Notes: a model not told the origin generated them from the letters alone. Counted from the first letter of the stretch, positions 19,563 to 34,829 are shown. The stretch is DNA of 64,000 nt from Halalkalibacter nanhaiisediminis (GCF_007830185.1 NZ_VLKZ01000001.1:186001-250000); one strand, 5' to 3'. Numbers and translations are program-made.

Positions 19563-20015
19563 ATGGCGATAAAAAAAGTGTTATTTGTCTGCACAGGAAA
19601 TACGTGTCGAAGTCCAATGGCTGAGGCGTTATTGCGTTCACGTACCCAAGAAGATATTGAAGTGAAGTCAGCTGGTGTACAAGCGTTTCCTAACAGTCCT
19701 GCTTCCGAAGGGACGAGAACCGTTTTAGCTGAAAAAGGTATTGGACATGATCATCAATCGCAGTCGGTGTCACAAGAATTACTTGAGTGGGCTGATGTTG
19801 TGTTAACGATGACGTATGCTCATAAAAATATGATTCAACTCTTATTTCCAGAAATGAGTGAACATACTTTCACTTTAAAAGAGTTTATTGATCCCAATAC
19901 TGAAGACAAGGATATAGTAGATCCGTTTGGTGGACCGATTGAAGCTTACCAGCAAACAGCAGAGCAAATTGAAGCTTGTCTAGACGAATTAATGCGTAAA
20001 TTAGCTGAATCATAA
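19563..20015 (+). CDS. ywlE: Protein-arginine phosphatase YwlE
   Basis: 150-residue low-molecular-weight phosphatase: catalytic loop FVCTGNTCRSP (Cys10, Arg16) and general acid in DPFGGP. Thr14 sits where the family uses Thr for phosphoarginine and Ile for phosphotyrosine, so it should act on phosphoarginine and oppose McsB. ATG 19563 aligns with the family; AAAGGAAG lies upstream, inside a frame that extends to 19545. Position matches B. subtilis ywlE. Confidence 0.92.
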   Translation: MAIKKVLFVCTGNTCRSPMAEALLRSRTQEDIEVKSAGVQAFPNSPASEGTRTVLAEKGIGHDHQSQSVSQELLEWADVVLTMTYAHKNMIQLLFPEMSEHTFTLKEFIDPNTEDKDIVDPFGGPIEAYQQTAEQIEACLDELMRKLAES

Positions 20016-20105
20016 CAAGAGTAATTAATCGGGATAAAATCAAGTAGTTGGTTAAAGGGGAAGACTAACGAGGAGATTTTAAATATAACGTGTGGAGTGA
20101 TACGT

Positions 20106-20543
20106 GTGAAAATAGCAATTGGTTCAGATCATGGTGGTGTAACCATTCGCGAGGAAATAAAGCAGTTAATGGATGAAATGGGGATCGAGTATGATGATTT
20201 CGGATGCGAATGTGATACATCTGTTGATTACCCAGATTACGCACTCCCTGTAGCTGAAAAGGTTGCGAGCGGAGAGTATGATCGCGGCATATTAATTTGT
20301 GGTACTGGGATTGGCATGTCAATTGCTGCGAATAAGGTGAAGGGCATTCGCTGTGCACTCGTTCATGATACGTTCAGTGCAAAGGCAACGCGTCAACATA
20401 ATGACAGTAACGTCCTGGCGATGGGAGAGCGTGTAATTGGAGCAGGACTTGCCCGGGAAATTGCGAGTGTCTGGTTAACGACGGAATTTGAAGGCGGGCG
20501 TCACGAGCGTCGTGTTAGTAAGATCTCAAAATACGAAGCGTAA
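20106..20543 (+). CDS. rpiB: Ribose-5-phosphate isomerase B
   Basis: Interconverts ribulose- and ribose-5-phosphate (pentose phosphate pathway). 145 residues of the RpiB/LacAB fold: MKIAIGSDHGGV, DFGCECDTSVDYPDYA, and the catalytic Cys in LICGTGIGMSIAANK. GTG 20106 has GTGGAG upstream. It is part of the ywlE-rpiB-ywlG-glyA order conserved in Bacillus. Confidence 0.94.
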   Translation: MKIAIGSDHGGVTIREEIKQLMDEMGIEYDDFGCECDTSVDYPDYALPVAEKVASGEYDRGILICGTGIGMSIAANKVKGIRCALVHDTFSAKATRQHNDSNVLAMGERVIGAGLAREIASVWLTTEFEGGRHERRVSKISKYEA

Positions 20544-20559
20544 GAGCAAGGAGGCCATT

Positions 20560-21114
20560 ATGGATCTGACAACAGAAATGATTGAACAGCAGGTACAACA
20601 AGCATTAAGTGACTTGGATCAAGCCATGCCACTCACAGAAGAGATTCTCCTCGTTGTTGGGACAAGCACCAGTGAAGTAATCGGTTCAAACATTGGCTCA
20701 AATGGCTCTCATGAAGTGGCAGAAGCTATATATACGGCGCTTAGCAATCAACAGAAACAAACAGGTGTTCAGTTGGCATTTCAATGTTGTGAGCATTTGA
20801 ATAGGGCTCTTGTTGTGGAACGAGCGACAGCAAAAGAACGCGGCTGTGAGATCGTCTCGGCAATTCCTGTTCGAAAAGCGGGTGGTGCAATGGCAACGTA
20901 CGCCTTTAGCCAACTAAGCGATCCTGTGCTCGTTGAAGAAATTACCTGTGAAGCAGGTATCGATATTGGTGATACTCTAATAGGAATGCATCTAAAAAAA
21001 GTGGCGATACCAATTAGGAGCACGGTTAAATCAATTGGTGCTGCTCATTTGACGATGGCACTTACACGCCCGAAGTTAATTGGTGGAGTACGTGCTGTTT
21101 ATACGATGGATTAA
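20560..21114 (+). CDS. ywlG: TIGR01440/DUF436 family protein YwlG
   Basis: 184 residues matching the YwlG family, of unproven function. Visible motifs: GTSTSEVIGSNIGSNGS, FQCCEHLNRALVVER, and ALTRPKLIGGVRAVYTMD at the C-terminus. ATG 20560 follows AAGGAGG, 16 nt after rpiB. The frame extends upstream into rpiB, but only this start has a ribosome site. Function is left open. Confidence 0.88.
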   Translation: MDLTTEMIEQQVQQALSDLDQAMPLTEEILLVVGTSTSEVIGSNIGSNGSHEVAEAIYTALSNQQKQTGVQLAFQCCEHLNRALVVERATAKERGCEIVSAIPVRKAGGAMATYAFSQLSDPVLVEEITCEAGIDIGDTLIGMHLKKVAIPIRSTVKSIGAAHLTMALTRPKLIGGVRAVYTMD

Positions 21115-21257
21115 ATTTCCATTACAGCTGAACATGAATAAAAATTGAATTTTAGATAATTTCGTACGGAAATAAAGATCAATATGTGATAAGATAGAAA
21201 AAGAGAGTTTGTTGTGAAGTTTAATTCCGAAAGTTGAGCGATGGAAGGGGAATAATA

Positions 21258-22502
21258 ATGTCTTTACAAAATCAAGATCCAAAAGTATTTGAAGCTATCG
21301 GGCAAGAGCTAGGTCGTCAACGTGACAAGATCGAGCTAATTGCATCTGAAAACTTTGTTAGCCCAGCAGTGATGGAGGCTCAAGGTTCTGTTTTAACAAA
21401 CAAATATGCAGAAGGTTATCCGGGCCGTCGTTACTATGGCGGTTGTGAATATGTTGATATTGTCGAAGATCTTGCGCGTGATCGTGCGAAAGAGATTTTC
21501 GGTGCAAAATACGTCAATGTGCAGCCTCACTCAGGTGCACAAGCAAACATGGCTGTATATTTTACGATTTTAGATACAGGTGATACGGTTCTTGGTATGG
21601 ATCTATCACATGGTGGACACCTTACTCATGGTAGCCCAGTTAACTTCAGCGGTGTTCAATACAACTTTGTTGCGTACGGAGTTGACAAAGAAACACAACG
21701 CATTGATTATGATGTCGTTCGTGAGCTTGCGAAAGAACACAAGCCAAAGTTAATTGTAGCAGGTGCAAGTGCTTACCCACGAGAAATCGATTTCGCGAAA
21801 TTCCGTGAAATTGCCGATGAAGTAGGCGCATATCTAATGGTTGATATGGCACATATCGCTGGTCTTGTAGCGGTTGGCTTACATCCAAACCCAGTGCCAC
21901 ATGCTCATTTTGTTACAACAACAACACATAAGACGCTTCGTGGACCACGTGGTGGAATGATCTTATGTCATGATGAAGACTTTGGTAAGAAGCTTGATAA
22001 ATCGATTTTCCCTGGTATTCAAGGTGGCCCGCTTATGCACGTCATCGCAGCAAAAGCTGTTGCATTTGGTGAAGCGTTAGCTCCTGAATTCAAGACTTAT
22101 GGACAAGCTATTATTACAAATGCAAAACGCCTAGCTGAGAAGCTTAAAAGCGAAGGAATTGACCTCGTTTCTGGCGGTACAGATAACCACTTACTACTTT
22201 TAGATCTTCGTTCACTTGGCCTAACTGGTAAAGTAGCAGAGAAGGCGTTAGATGAAGTGGGTATTACAACAAACAAGAACACAATTCCATTCGATCCAGA
22301 AAGCCCATTTGTAACAAGCGGTATTCGTGTTGGTACAGCGGCAGTGACAGCTAGAGGACTTGACGAACAAGCGATGGATGAAATCGGTTCTCTAATTGCA
22401 ACAACACTTAAAAACGTTGAGAATGAAGAGAAGTTGGAAGAAGTGCGCACTCGCGTTGCAGCATTAACAGCGAAATTCCCAATGTATCCTCATTTAGGAT
22501 AA
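21258..22502 (+). CDS. glyA: Serine hydroxymethyltransferase
   Basis: PLP enzyme converting serine and tetrahydrofolate to glycine and methylene-THF. 414 residues: [35 protein letters not shown], and the PLP lysine in [17 protein letters not shown] 21258 follows AAGGGGAATA. The 143-nt upstream gap has two weak PurR-box-like sequences (near 21162 and 21222); regulation by PurR is known for Bacillus glyA but is only suggestive here. Confidence 0.97.
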   Translation: MSLQNQDPKVFEAIGQELGRQRDKIELIASENFVSPAVMEAQGSVLTNKYAEGYPGRRYYGGCEYVDIVEDLARDRAKEIFGAKYVNVQPHSGAQANMAVYFTILDTGDTVLGMDLSHGGHLTHGSPVNFSGVQYNFVAYGVDKETQRIDYDVVRELAKEHKPKLIVAGASAYPREIDFAKFREIADEVGAYLMVDMAHIAGLVAVGLHPNPVPHAHFVTTTTHKTLRGPRGGMILCHDEDFGKKLDKSIFPGIQGGPLMHVIAAKAVAFGEALAPEFKTYGQAIITNAKRLAEKLKSEGIDLVSGGTDNHLLLLDLRSLGLTGKVAEKALDEVGITTNKNTIPFDPESPFVTSGIRVGTAAVTARGLDEQAMDEIGSLIATTLKNVENEEKLEEVRTRVAALTAKFPMYPHLG

Positions 22503-22505
22503 GGA

Positions 22506-22533
22506 AAAGCTGGACTTTGGTCCAGCTTTTTTG
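22506..22533 (+). terminator. Terminator after glyA
   Basis: AAAAGCTGGAC pairs with GTCCAGCTTTT, followed by T. Confidence 0.9.
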
Positions 22534-22542
22534 TATGGAAAC

Positions 22543-22698
22543 TTGGCCAACCACTCGCATGAGAGTGAGAATTGTCGCATTGTGTCGAAACGTCGATATA
22601 TTTGAAAAATCGTCGATAAAACAATCCAAATCGTCGATAAAATTGAAAATTCATCGATATATCTCAAAAAACGTCGATAAAGCAGTCACGAGGGCAGA
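22543..22698. repeat. Five-unit 20-bp phased repeat array (locus A)
   Basis: Copies of CGTCGATAAA or CGTCGATATA start at 22591, 22611, 22632, 22652 (CATCGATATA) and 22672, so the spacing is 20, 21, 20 and 20 bp. The array is bounded on the left by CTTGGCCAACCACTCGC (22543-22559) and on the right by GTCACGAGGGCAGA (22685-22698); both resemble the flhO leader at 49434-49492. A 62-codon frame crosses it but has no other support. Function unknown. Confidence 0.75.
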
Positions 22699-22786
22699 AT
22701 CATGACTAACTGCCTGAAATTGGCCTGTATCTTCGTGTTTTGTTCAATGGATTTGAGTAAAATTCACGTAATTTCGCTACTTAGGC

Positions 22787-22815
22787 TTGAATGGGGTTCG
22801 CTTTTTATGTAGAAT
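22787..22815 (+). promoter_or_regulatory. SigA promoter of upp
   Basis: TTGAAT (22787-22792), a 17-bp spacer, and TAGAAT (22810-22815), about 65 nt before upp. Confidence 0.65.
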
Positions 22816-22879
22816 TTTCAAAGAGCAAAGACAGTCATCTTCAAGAATGAAGTATGAAGAAAAAAGGAGCTAAAATGTA

Positions 22880-23509
22880 ATGAGCAAAGTATTCGTATTC
22901 GATCACCCCTTAATTCAGCATAAACTAACGTATATCCGTGATAAATCAACAGGGACAAAGGAATTCCGTGAGCTAGTTGATGAGGTTGCAGGATTAATGG
23001 CTTTTGAAATTACGCGCGACCTACCGTTGAAAGATGTAACGGTTGAAACACCAGTTGGACAAGCTAATTCCAAGCTAATCGCTGGTAAAAAATTAGGCCT
23101 TGTCCCAATTTTACGTGCGGGTCTTGGAATGGTAGACGGAATTTTACGTATGATTCCTGCGGCTAAAGTAGGGCATGTTGGCTTATACCGTGATCCTGAA
23201 ACACTTAAGCCAGTTGAATATTATGTTAAGCTTCCTACAGATGTGGAAGAGCGTGAGTTTATTGTCATCGATCCAATGCTTGCGACAGGAGGATCTGCAG
23301 TTGAGGCCATTAATAGCTTAAAGAAGCGTGGTGCGAAATCAATCAAGCTTATGTGTCTAGTTGCCGCTCCAGAAGGCGTCGAAATTGTGAAGGAAGAGCA
23401 TCCTGACGTTGATATTTATTTGGCTGCGCTTGATGAGAAGCTTAATGAAAAAGGATATATTGTACCAGGTCTAGGCGATGCTGGTGATCGTTTGTTTGGA
23501 ACGAAATAG
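22880..23509 (+). CDS. upp: Uracil phosphoribosyltransferase
   Basis: Salvages uracil to UMP with PRPP. 209 residues, the usual length. The PRPP motif is [17 protein letters not shown] and the uracil-site C-terminal motif [20 protein letters not shown] 22880 follows AAAAGGAG. mnaA starts 24 nt downstream, so the two are probably one transcript. Confidence 0.97.
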   Translation: MSKVFVFDHPLIQHKLTYIRDKSTGTKEFRELVDEVAGLMAFEITRDLPLKDVTVETPVGQANSKLIAGKKLGLVPILRAGLGMVDGILRMIPAAKVGHVGLYRDPETLKPVEYYVKLPTDVEEREFIVIDPMLATGGSAVEAINSLKKRGAKSIKLMCLVAAPEGVEIVKEEHPDVDIYLAALDEKLNEKGYIVPGLGDAGDRLFGTK

Positions 23510-23533
23510 TTACATCAACTGGGGGATAAGCTA

Positions 23534-24679
23534 ATGGAAAAAAAGTTAAAGGTATTAACCGTATTTGGAACAAGACCAGAAGCGATCAAAATGTCTCCGC
23601 TTGTTTTGGAGCTCAAAAAGCATCCGGATGTAATTGATTCTTTTGTAGCTGTTACTGGGCAGCATCGTGAAATGCTCGACCAAGTGTTGACTATTTTCGG
23701 GGTTGAACCAGATTTTGACTTAAATATCATGAAAGCTAGGCAAACTCTTGCGGATGTAACGACAAATGCTTTGCTTGGTTTAGATCAAACGATGAAAGAA
23801 TTGCAGCCAGATGTTGTTCTCGTTCACGGAGATACGACAACAACATTTGTAGCAAGCTTAGCTGCTTTTTATAATCAAATTGCTATTGGTCATGTAGAAG
23901 CGGGACTAAGAACGTTTAATAAATATTCTCCTTTCCCAGAAGAGGCAAATCGTCAATTGACAGGCGTGTTAACGGACCTTCATTTTGCACCAACACAACA
24001 GGCCGCTGAGCACTTAATCGCTGAAAATAAAAAAGAGGATTCTATTTTTATAACAGGAAACACGGCCATTGATGCCCTTAGCACAACGGTCAGCGAAGAC
24101 TACCACCATGAAATTTTAGAAAAAATCCATGGGCAGCGTATGGTATTGTTGACAGCTCACCGTCGAGAAAACCTCGGAGAACCGATGAAAAATATTTTCC
24201 GAGCAGTATATCGACTCGTTGAAGAGCATGCAGATGTGCATGTTATTTACCCTGTTCATCTAAACCCAGCTGTTCGCGAAATTGCACAAGAGATTCTTGG
24301 TCAGCATGATCGTGTTCATCTTATTGAACCTCTTGGTGTTGTTGATTTTCACAACTTTGCCCAAAGAGCGGAAATCATCCTAACTGATTCAGGTGGGGTC
24401 CAAGAGGAAGCTCCTTCACTTGGCACTCCTGTACTCGTTCTTCGTGACACAACAGAGAGGCCAGAAGGAATTGAGGCTGGCACACTTAAATTAGTGGGAA
24501 CAGACGAGGATGAAATATTTAGATTGGCTCATGAGTTACTAACAAGCAAAGAAGCGTACGAAAAGATGGCGAAAGCATCAAACCCTTATGGTGACGGACA
24601 AGCTTCGGCAAGAATTGTTGAAGCGTTACTGTATCACTTCGGTTATAAGGAAACAAGACCAGAGACATTTCTTCCATAA
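23534..24679 (+). CDS. mnaA: UDP-N-acetylglucosamine 2-epimerase (non-hydrolysing)
   Basis: Interconverts UDP-GlcNAc and UDP-ManNAc, supplying ManNAc for wall teichoic acid linkage units or secondary wall polymer. 381 residues: VLTVFGTRPEAIKMSPL, GDTTTTF, GHVEAGLRTF, LLTAHRRENLGEP and TDSGGVQEEAPSLG. It follows upp closely. The right end of the window encodes many SLH proteins, which bind pyruvylated ManNAc-containing wall polymer, so this enzyme may feed that anchor; this is an inference. Confidence 0.95.
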   Translation: MEKKLKVLTVFGTRPEAIKMSPLVLELKKHPDVIDSFVAVTGQHREMLDQVLTIFGVEPDFDLNIMKARQTLADVTTNALLGLDQTMKELQPDVVLVHGDTTTTFVASLAAFYNQIAIGHVEAGLRTFNKYSPFPEEANRQLTGVLTDLHFAPTQQAAEHLIAENKKEDSIFITGNTAIDALSTTVSEDYHHEILEKIHGQRMVLLTAHRRENLGEPMKNIFRAVYRLVEEHADVHVIYPVHLNPAVREIAQEILGQHDRVHLIEPLGVVDFHNFAQRAEIILTDSGGVQEEAPSLGTPVLVLRDTTERPEGIEAGTLKLVGTDEDEIFRLAHELLTSKEAYEKMAKASNPYGDGQASARIVEALLYHFGYKETRPETFLP

Positions 24680-24702
24680 TAAAGCATCCTGAATGGGGTT
24701 TT

Positions 24703-24738
24703 GGCTGTTGAGAACGTATTCTCGACAGTCTTTTTTTT
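24703..24738 (+). terminator. Terminator after mnaA
   Basis: GGCTGTTGAGAA pairs with TTCTCGACAGTC around CGTA, then a run of eight T. Confidence 0.9.
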
Positions 24739-24870
24739 GTAGACTGAGATCACTTTATGCTGATTAGCTGTTAATTAGCCGGACATAGCTAAACGATAAG
24801 TGAAGATACATGTTTTTTTGTCGACTTGTTCATACTACATACATATGTACCTATGGCGGGGGAGATTTAG

Positions 24871-27135
24871 ATGAGAAAGGTATTTGTGGTGTTATGGATT
24901 ATAGCGATTATCAGTAGCGCAAGTTTTAGCTTGAATGTAACAGCTGCGACGTATCCTGATATTCCAGTAAGTAAAATGGACAAGGATCAAAAGGTCATTG
25001 TCATTGTAACAGCCACTGGAGATATAGAAAGTGCTGTCGAAGAAGTGACAACCCTAATCCCTCATTCGGAGATAAGAAAAACGTTTACAAGGGCGTTGAA
25101 CGGCTTTTCTATGGAATTAATGGAAAGCGAAGTGGAAATGCTTAAAACGCTAAATCAAATTGAACGAGTCGATAAAGTAGTGAACTATAAGGCGAACCTT
25201 GATGGTAGCGTACCGTTCGTGGGAGGGGATGATGTTAGAGGCATGCTCGATCGAAATGGCGAACGTCTGACGGGTAAAGGTGTGAAGGTGGCAGTCATTG
25301 ATACAGGGATTGATTATCGTCATCCTGATTTAAAGCGTAATTACAAAGGTGGCTATGATGTGATCGACTATGACCATGACCCGATGGAAACGATTGCGTC
25401 GCAAGGTCCACCAACTTTGCATGGTACACATGTAGCTGGAATTATTGCAGCGAATGGAAAAGTAAAAGGTGTTGCTCCAGAAGCTAGTTTATATGCATAT
25501 AGAGCACTTGGTCCAGGGGGGCAGGGGACAACAGAGCAAGTTATTGAAGCCATTGAGAAAGCAATCGAGGACGGGGCTGATGTAATTAATCTTTCTTTAG
25601 GAAATACAGTTAACGGGCCTGATTGGCCGACGAGTATTGCGCTTGATCGTGCTGTTGAAGAAGGAATTGTTGCTGTTACTTCTAATGGAAATAGCGGACC
25701 AGAAATGTGGACAGTAGGCTCACCTGGTACATCAACAAAAGCGATTTCTGTTGGTGCATCGGCCCCACCAATTAAGACACCCTATGTGACGGTTGCTGGA
25801 CAAGATCGTGAAGTCACATTGTTTCCGATTGGAGGAACGTTGCCGTGGTCGTTAAAAAGAGACTTTGCTTTAATGGATGTAGGATACGGCGTGGAAAAAG
25901 ATTGGGAAAATGTGAATGCAGATGGTCAAATTGTACTCATAAAAAGGGGACTTATTCCGTTTTCAGAAAAGGCAAAACTGGCATATGAAGCGGGAGCAAC
26001 GGCAGCGATTATTTACAATAATTTACCGGGTGATTTTGTCGGAGCAGCTGAGATTGGTGTGAAATTACCGGTTGTTAGTATTTCAAAAGAAGATGGAGAT
26101 TGGCTGAAGGAACAGCTTGACCTTGCAAAAGATGACCTATTTATTCGAACGATTTACCGAAATGAAGAAGACTATATTGCGCCATTTAGTTCAAGGGGCC
26201 CTGTTACACAAACGTGGGAGGTAAAGCCTGACTTGGTTGCTCCAGGGATTGCAATTGATAGTACAGTGCCAAAAGGATACTTGGGTTTAAATGGTACGAG
26301 CATGTCAGCTCCGCACGTAGCAGGTGCTGCGGCTTTAATAAAACAAGCTCATCCTGATTGGACGCCAGAACAAATTAAAGCGGCACTAATGAATACCGCT
26401 AAAAAGCTAGTGAAAGATGATGGCGAGCCTTACCTACCATATGAACAAGGGGCGGGACGCTTGCAAATTGATAAAGCGCTCGATGCGACAACGCTAGCCT
26501 ATCCAGGAGCTTTAACGTTTGGGAAATGGTCGAAAAATGACCCTAGGGAAATAAGAGAGGTATCTTTCACGATTGAAAATCACGATCAAAGGACTCGCAC
26601 ATATCATGTAGTGCCACCCTTTGCAGCACCTGATGGCTTGCAATGGGAAGTACCATTTGCGACAAGGTTGGAACCTGGCGAAAGTAAGGAAATGACCATT
26701 CGCTTAGATCTCTTTCCTGCTGTATTAGATGAAGGAATTCATCATGGTGATATTGTGATTGATGGAGGGGAGGAACAGATCGTTGTTCCATATGTTTTCT
26801 TTATCGAAGAACCAGATTACCCTCGTGTCATGGCCTTTAATTTTGGGCATGGTGATGCTCCTGGAGAATATCGCTATGAGCTTTATCTACCAGGAGGAGC
26901 AGATGAAATGGGGATAGCCCTATATGATCCAGACACCTTTGAATTTATTCGCTTCCTCGATGTAAAGCATAATATTGGTCGTGGAATGGTCGGCGGAGAA
27001 TGGAAGGATCTTGATTTGCCAGATGGAACGTATAAAGCATTAGTGTATGCCAGCCAAGAAGGAAAAGAAGACACAATTGAATCATGGATTACGATCGGTG
27101 AGGTGTTACCTCCAGAAAATCAAGGAATCAACTAA
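24871..27135 (+). CDS. Secreted subtilisin-like serine protease, Vpr type
   Basis: 754 residues. Signal peptide (about 1-26, ending VTAA), I9-type propeptide (about 40-108), and an S8 catalytic domain with triad Asp144 (VIDTGID), His184 (LHGTHVAG) and Ser477 (GTSMSAP). A PA domain (about 335-425) is inserted before the Ser segment. The C-terminal region (from about 550) is beta-rich. This order is that of Vpr. It is strongly acidic, as expected for an extracellular protein of an alkaliphile. It lies between mnaA and the atp operon, where B. subtilis has no protease gene. Confidence 0.9.
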   Translation: MRKVFVVLWIIAIISSASFSLNVTAATYPDIPVSKMDKDQKVIVIVTATGDIESAVEEVTTLIPHSEIRKTFTRALNGFSMELMESEVEMLKTLNQIERVDKVVNYKANLDGSVPFVGGDDVRGMLDRNGERLTGKGVKVAVIDTGIDYRHPDLKRNYKGGYDVIDYDHDPMETIASQGPPTLHGTHVAGIIAANGKVKGVAPEASLYAYRALGPGGQGTTEQVIEAIEKAIEDGADVINLSLGNTVNGPDWPTSIALDRAVEEGIVAVTSNGNSGPEMWTVGSPGTSTKAISVGASAPPIKTPYVTVAGQDREVTLFPIGGTLPWSLKRDFALMDVGYGVEKDWENVNADGQIVLIKRGLIPFSEKAKLAYEAGATAAIIYNNLPGDFVGAAEIGVKLPVVSISKEDGDWLKEQLDLAKDDLFIRTIYRNEEDYIAPFSSRGPVTQTWEVKPDLVAPGIAIDSTVPKGYLGLNGTSMSAPHVAGAAALIKQAHPDWTPEQIKAALMNTAKKLVKDDGEPYLPYEQGAGRLQIDKALDATTLAYPGALTFGKWSKNDPREIREVSFTIENHDQRTRTYHVVPPFAAPDGLQWEVPFATRLEPGESKEMTIRLDLFPAVLDEGIHHGDIVIDGGEEQIVVPYVFFIEEPDYPRVMAFNFGHGDAPGEYRYELYLPGGADEMGIALYDPDTFEFIRFLDVKHNIGRGMVGGEWKDLDLPDGTYKALVYASQEGKEDTIESWITIGEVLPPENQGIN

Positions 27136-27143
27136 TGCTTGAT

Positions 27144-27183
27144 CCCTGCTTTATGATGAAAGGTTATAAAGCAGGGTTTTTTT
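27144..27183 (+). terminator. Terminator after the Vpr-like protease gene
   Basis: CCCTGCTTTAT (27144-27154) pairs with ATAAAGCAGGG (27166-27176), followed by seven T. Confidence 0.9.
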
Positions 27184-27221
27184 ACATTTTTTTTGACAGT
27201 TATGTGAACTTAGAAACTATG

Positions 27222-27230
27222 TGAGATAAT
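27222..27230 (+). promoter_or_regulatory. Extended -10 promoter of the atp operon
   Basis: TGA followed by GATAAT (27225-27230). A TTGACA at 27193-27198 lies 26 bp upstream, too far to be its normal -35. Confidence 0.5.
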
Positions 27231-27367
27231 CTAAACGGAATATGTCAGAAAACGCATTGACACAAGGGTATCCCTATTGTACGATTACAAAGGATATAAT
27301 GATAAGGGTTACATATGTAGAAGTAAGGATTTTGAAGCTCAGCAAAAGGTTGAGGGGAGACGATTAT

Positions 27368-27594
27368 ATGTCGGATGGAAAACGAAGTCCATGGCGCGCT
27401 ATGGCATTGGTTTCTATCATTTCTTCCTATGTTGTTGGAGGGGCTGTAGGTGGTGTTTTCACTGGGTTATGGCTCGGTAATCAGTTTGGTGCCAAACCAT
27501 TTTTCCTAATCAGCTGTCTTTTGTTGGGACTTTTCACAGGGTTTTACGGTGTCTATAAATCTGTCAAACCTTTTCTAGGAGACGGTAAAGAGCA

Positions 27595-27598
<4 letters not shown>
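27368..27598 (+). CDS. atpZ: AtpZ-like membrane protein of the atp operon
   Basis: 76 residues with two transmembrane hairpin helices (GGAVGGVFTGLWLGNQFG and FFLISCLLLGLFTGFYG). In alkaliphilic Bacillus pseudofirmus the gene ahead of atpI is atpZ, reported with AtpI to affect magnesium uptake; size and position agree. ATG 27368 follows GAGGGGAGA. An in-frame ATG at 27242 would add about 42 residues not expected for the family. Its stop overlaps the atpI start (ATGA). Confidence 0.8.
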
Positions 27599-28706
<1,108 letters not shown>

Positions 28707-28778
28707 TACCGTTAACACCGTCCTTTCTTAGGACATTATATAAAAAACTTATACCTATACATTTAAGGAGGAAATTAA

Positions 28779-28997
<219 letters not shown>

Positions 28998-29004
28998 TTT
29001 AACA

Positions 29005-29079
29005 CTCGCCTTGTGCGAGAAATGTATACATAAAATGGCGACAGTGTTCGGCTTCGAACCTGCGCCATTCCTTATGTAT
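29005..29079 (+). other. Two hairpins between atpE and atpF
   Basis: A short hairpin (29005-29009 with 29015-29019) is followed by a long imperfect one. In the long one, 29026-29033 pairs with 29072-29079, AATGGCG with CGCCATT (29063-29069), and 29046-29050 with 29055-29059 around GCTT. There is no T run, so transcription should continue. Likely protects or separates the atpE message, which must be made in excess; inference. Confidence 0.6.
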
Positions 29080-29188
29080 CACTAGCTAAAAAGCATTGTA
29101 TGCAAGACTTGAACACAAATGGAACTATTTATGTATGAAAATAAACATACGTTTTTAATTTTCACATCCAAGAAAGGAGTGAATCCAC

Positions 29189-29680
29189 GTGGGTTTTGAT
29201 ATTAACTGGGGATCTGCACTTTATCAATTAGTTGCATTTCTAGTACTACTCTATTTCCTTAAGCGAGTTGCCCTTAAACCTTTAATGGGTATCATGGAAA
29301 AGCGTGAGCAAATGGTCAATGAACAAATTGATCAAGCTGAACAAAAAAGCAAAGAGGCTGAAGCCTTTGTTGTTGAGCAACGTAAAGAGTTAGAGAAAGC
29401 GCGCCTTGAAGCACAAGAAATTATTGCACAGGCGAAAAAGCTTAGTGAGCAACAAGGTCAAGATATTATCCAGCAAGCTAGAGAAAGTGCTGAACGTGTA
29501 AAAGATTCTGCACTTGCAGAAATTCAACGTGAGAAGGAACAAGCTGTTGCTTCGCTTCGTGAGCAAGTAGCAAGTCTTTCAGTTCTTATTGCAACAAAGG
29601 TGATTGAAAAAGAACTTGATGCAAAGGAACAAGAGAAGCTTGTACAAGAGTATCTTAAAGAGGTAGGCGAGGAGCTATGA
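29189..29680 (+). CDS. atpF: ATP synthase F0 subunit b
   Basis: 163 residues: one N-terminal membrane helix (about 12-30, YQLVAFLVLLYFL) and a long charged coiled-coil stator stalk. GTG 29189 follows AAAGGAG at normal spacing. The stop overlaps the atpH start (ATGA). Confidence 0.95.
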   Translation: MGFDINWGSALYQLVAFLVLLYFLKRVALKPLMGIMEKREQMVNEQIDQAEQKSKEAEAFVVEQRKELEKARLEAQEIIAQAKKLSEQQGQDIIQQARESAERVKDSALAEIQREKEQAVASLREQVASLSVLIATKVIEKELDAKEQEKLVQEYLKEVGEEL

Positions 29681-30225
29681 GCAACCAAGCAATAGCTAAT
29701 CGCTATGCAGATGCCCTTTTTCAGCTTGCGAAGGAAAAAAATATCCTAGAGGATGTCAATCAAGAACTACAAGTTGCGAAGGAAGTTGCACAGTCGACTC
29801 CAGAGTTTACACAATTCTTAACGCATCCAAAGGTAACAAATGCACAAAAACAAGAATTTATTCAAAAGAGTTTTGGTCAAACTTTAAGTGAAACGAGCCT
29901 ACATACGTTCTATTTACTCGTTGACCGTAAACGCATGGATATTCTTATTCCAATGATTAATAAATTTCAAGCATTAGCATACGAAGCTCAAGATAAGGCA
30001 GAAGCTTTAGTATATTCAGCACAGCCATTATCAGAGCAAGAACAACAACAAATTGCGATGGTTTTTGCTAAAAAAGTAGGGAAATCTCAGCTTGTTGTAA
30101 AAAATGTAGTGAATCCAGAGATCATTGGTGGGATTAAGATTCGCATCGGAGATCGCATTTATGACGGTAGTGTGAAGGCGCAGCTCGATCGTATGGAGCG
30201 TCAACTTATTGCCGGTACACGCTAG
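29677..30225 (+). CDS. atpH: ATP synthase F1 subunit delta
   Basis: 182 residues; connects the b stalk to the top of F1. Starts MSNQAIANRYADALFQLA and ends with GGIKIRIGDRIYDGSVKAQL, both diagnostic. It is coupled to atpF through a 4-nt overlap. Confidence 0.95.
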   Translation: MSNQAIANRYADALFQLAKEKNILEDVNQELQVAKEVAQSTPEFTQFLTHPKVTNAQKQEFIQKSFGQTLSETSLHTFYLLVDRKRMDILIPMINKFQALAYEAQDKAEALVYSAQPLSEQEQQQIAMVFAKKVGKSQLVVKNVVNPEIIGGIKIRIGDRIYDGSVKAQLDRMERQLIAGTR

Positions 30226-30241
30226 TAGAAGATAGGGGTGA

Positions 30242-31759
<1,518 letters not shown>

Positions 31760-31852
31760 TGCCCAGTAGTGCGTATTCAGAAAGAGCGATTCTAACAGCT
31801 GTGAAAATCGAGCTTTTGAATATCCTCTGCTAGTTTTGCGAAAAGGTGGTGA

Positions 31853-32716
<864 letters not shown>

Positions 32717-32727
32717 CGTATTGATAT

Positions 32728-34304
<1,577 letters not shown>

Positions 34305-34346
34305 ATCTTTATAAATCATAGAGGAAAAGTTCTGTGATAAGTTTAA

Positions 34347-34829
<483 letters not shown>

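Noticed and set aside
21160-21235. PurR boxes upstream of glyA
   Set aside because: Two CCGNAM-like sequences exist on opposite strands, each with a mismatch and with wrong spacing; not strong enough to list as a feature.
22517-22705. 62-codon frame through the glyA terminator and repeat array
   Set aside because: It reads the terminator and the 20-bp repeats and has no ribosome site; an artefact of the repeats.
27242-27367. N-terminal extension of AtpZ from ATG 27242
   Set aside because: No ribosome site at that codon, while ATG 27368 has a strong one and gives the usual family length.
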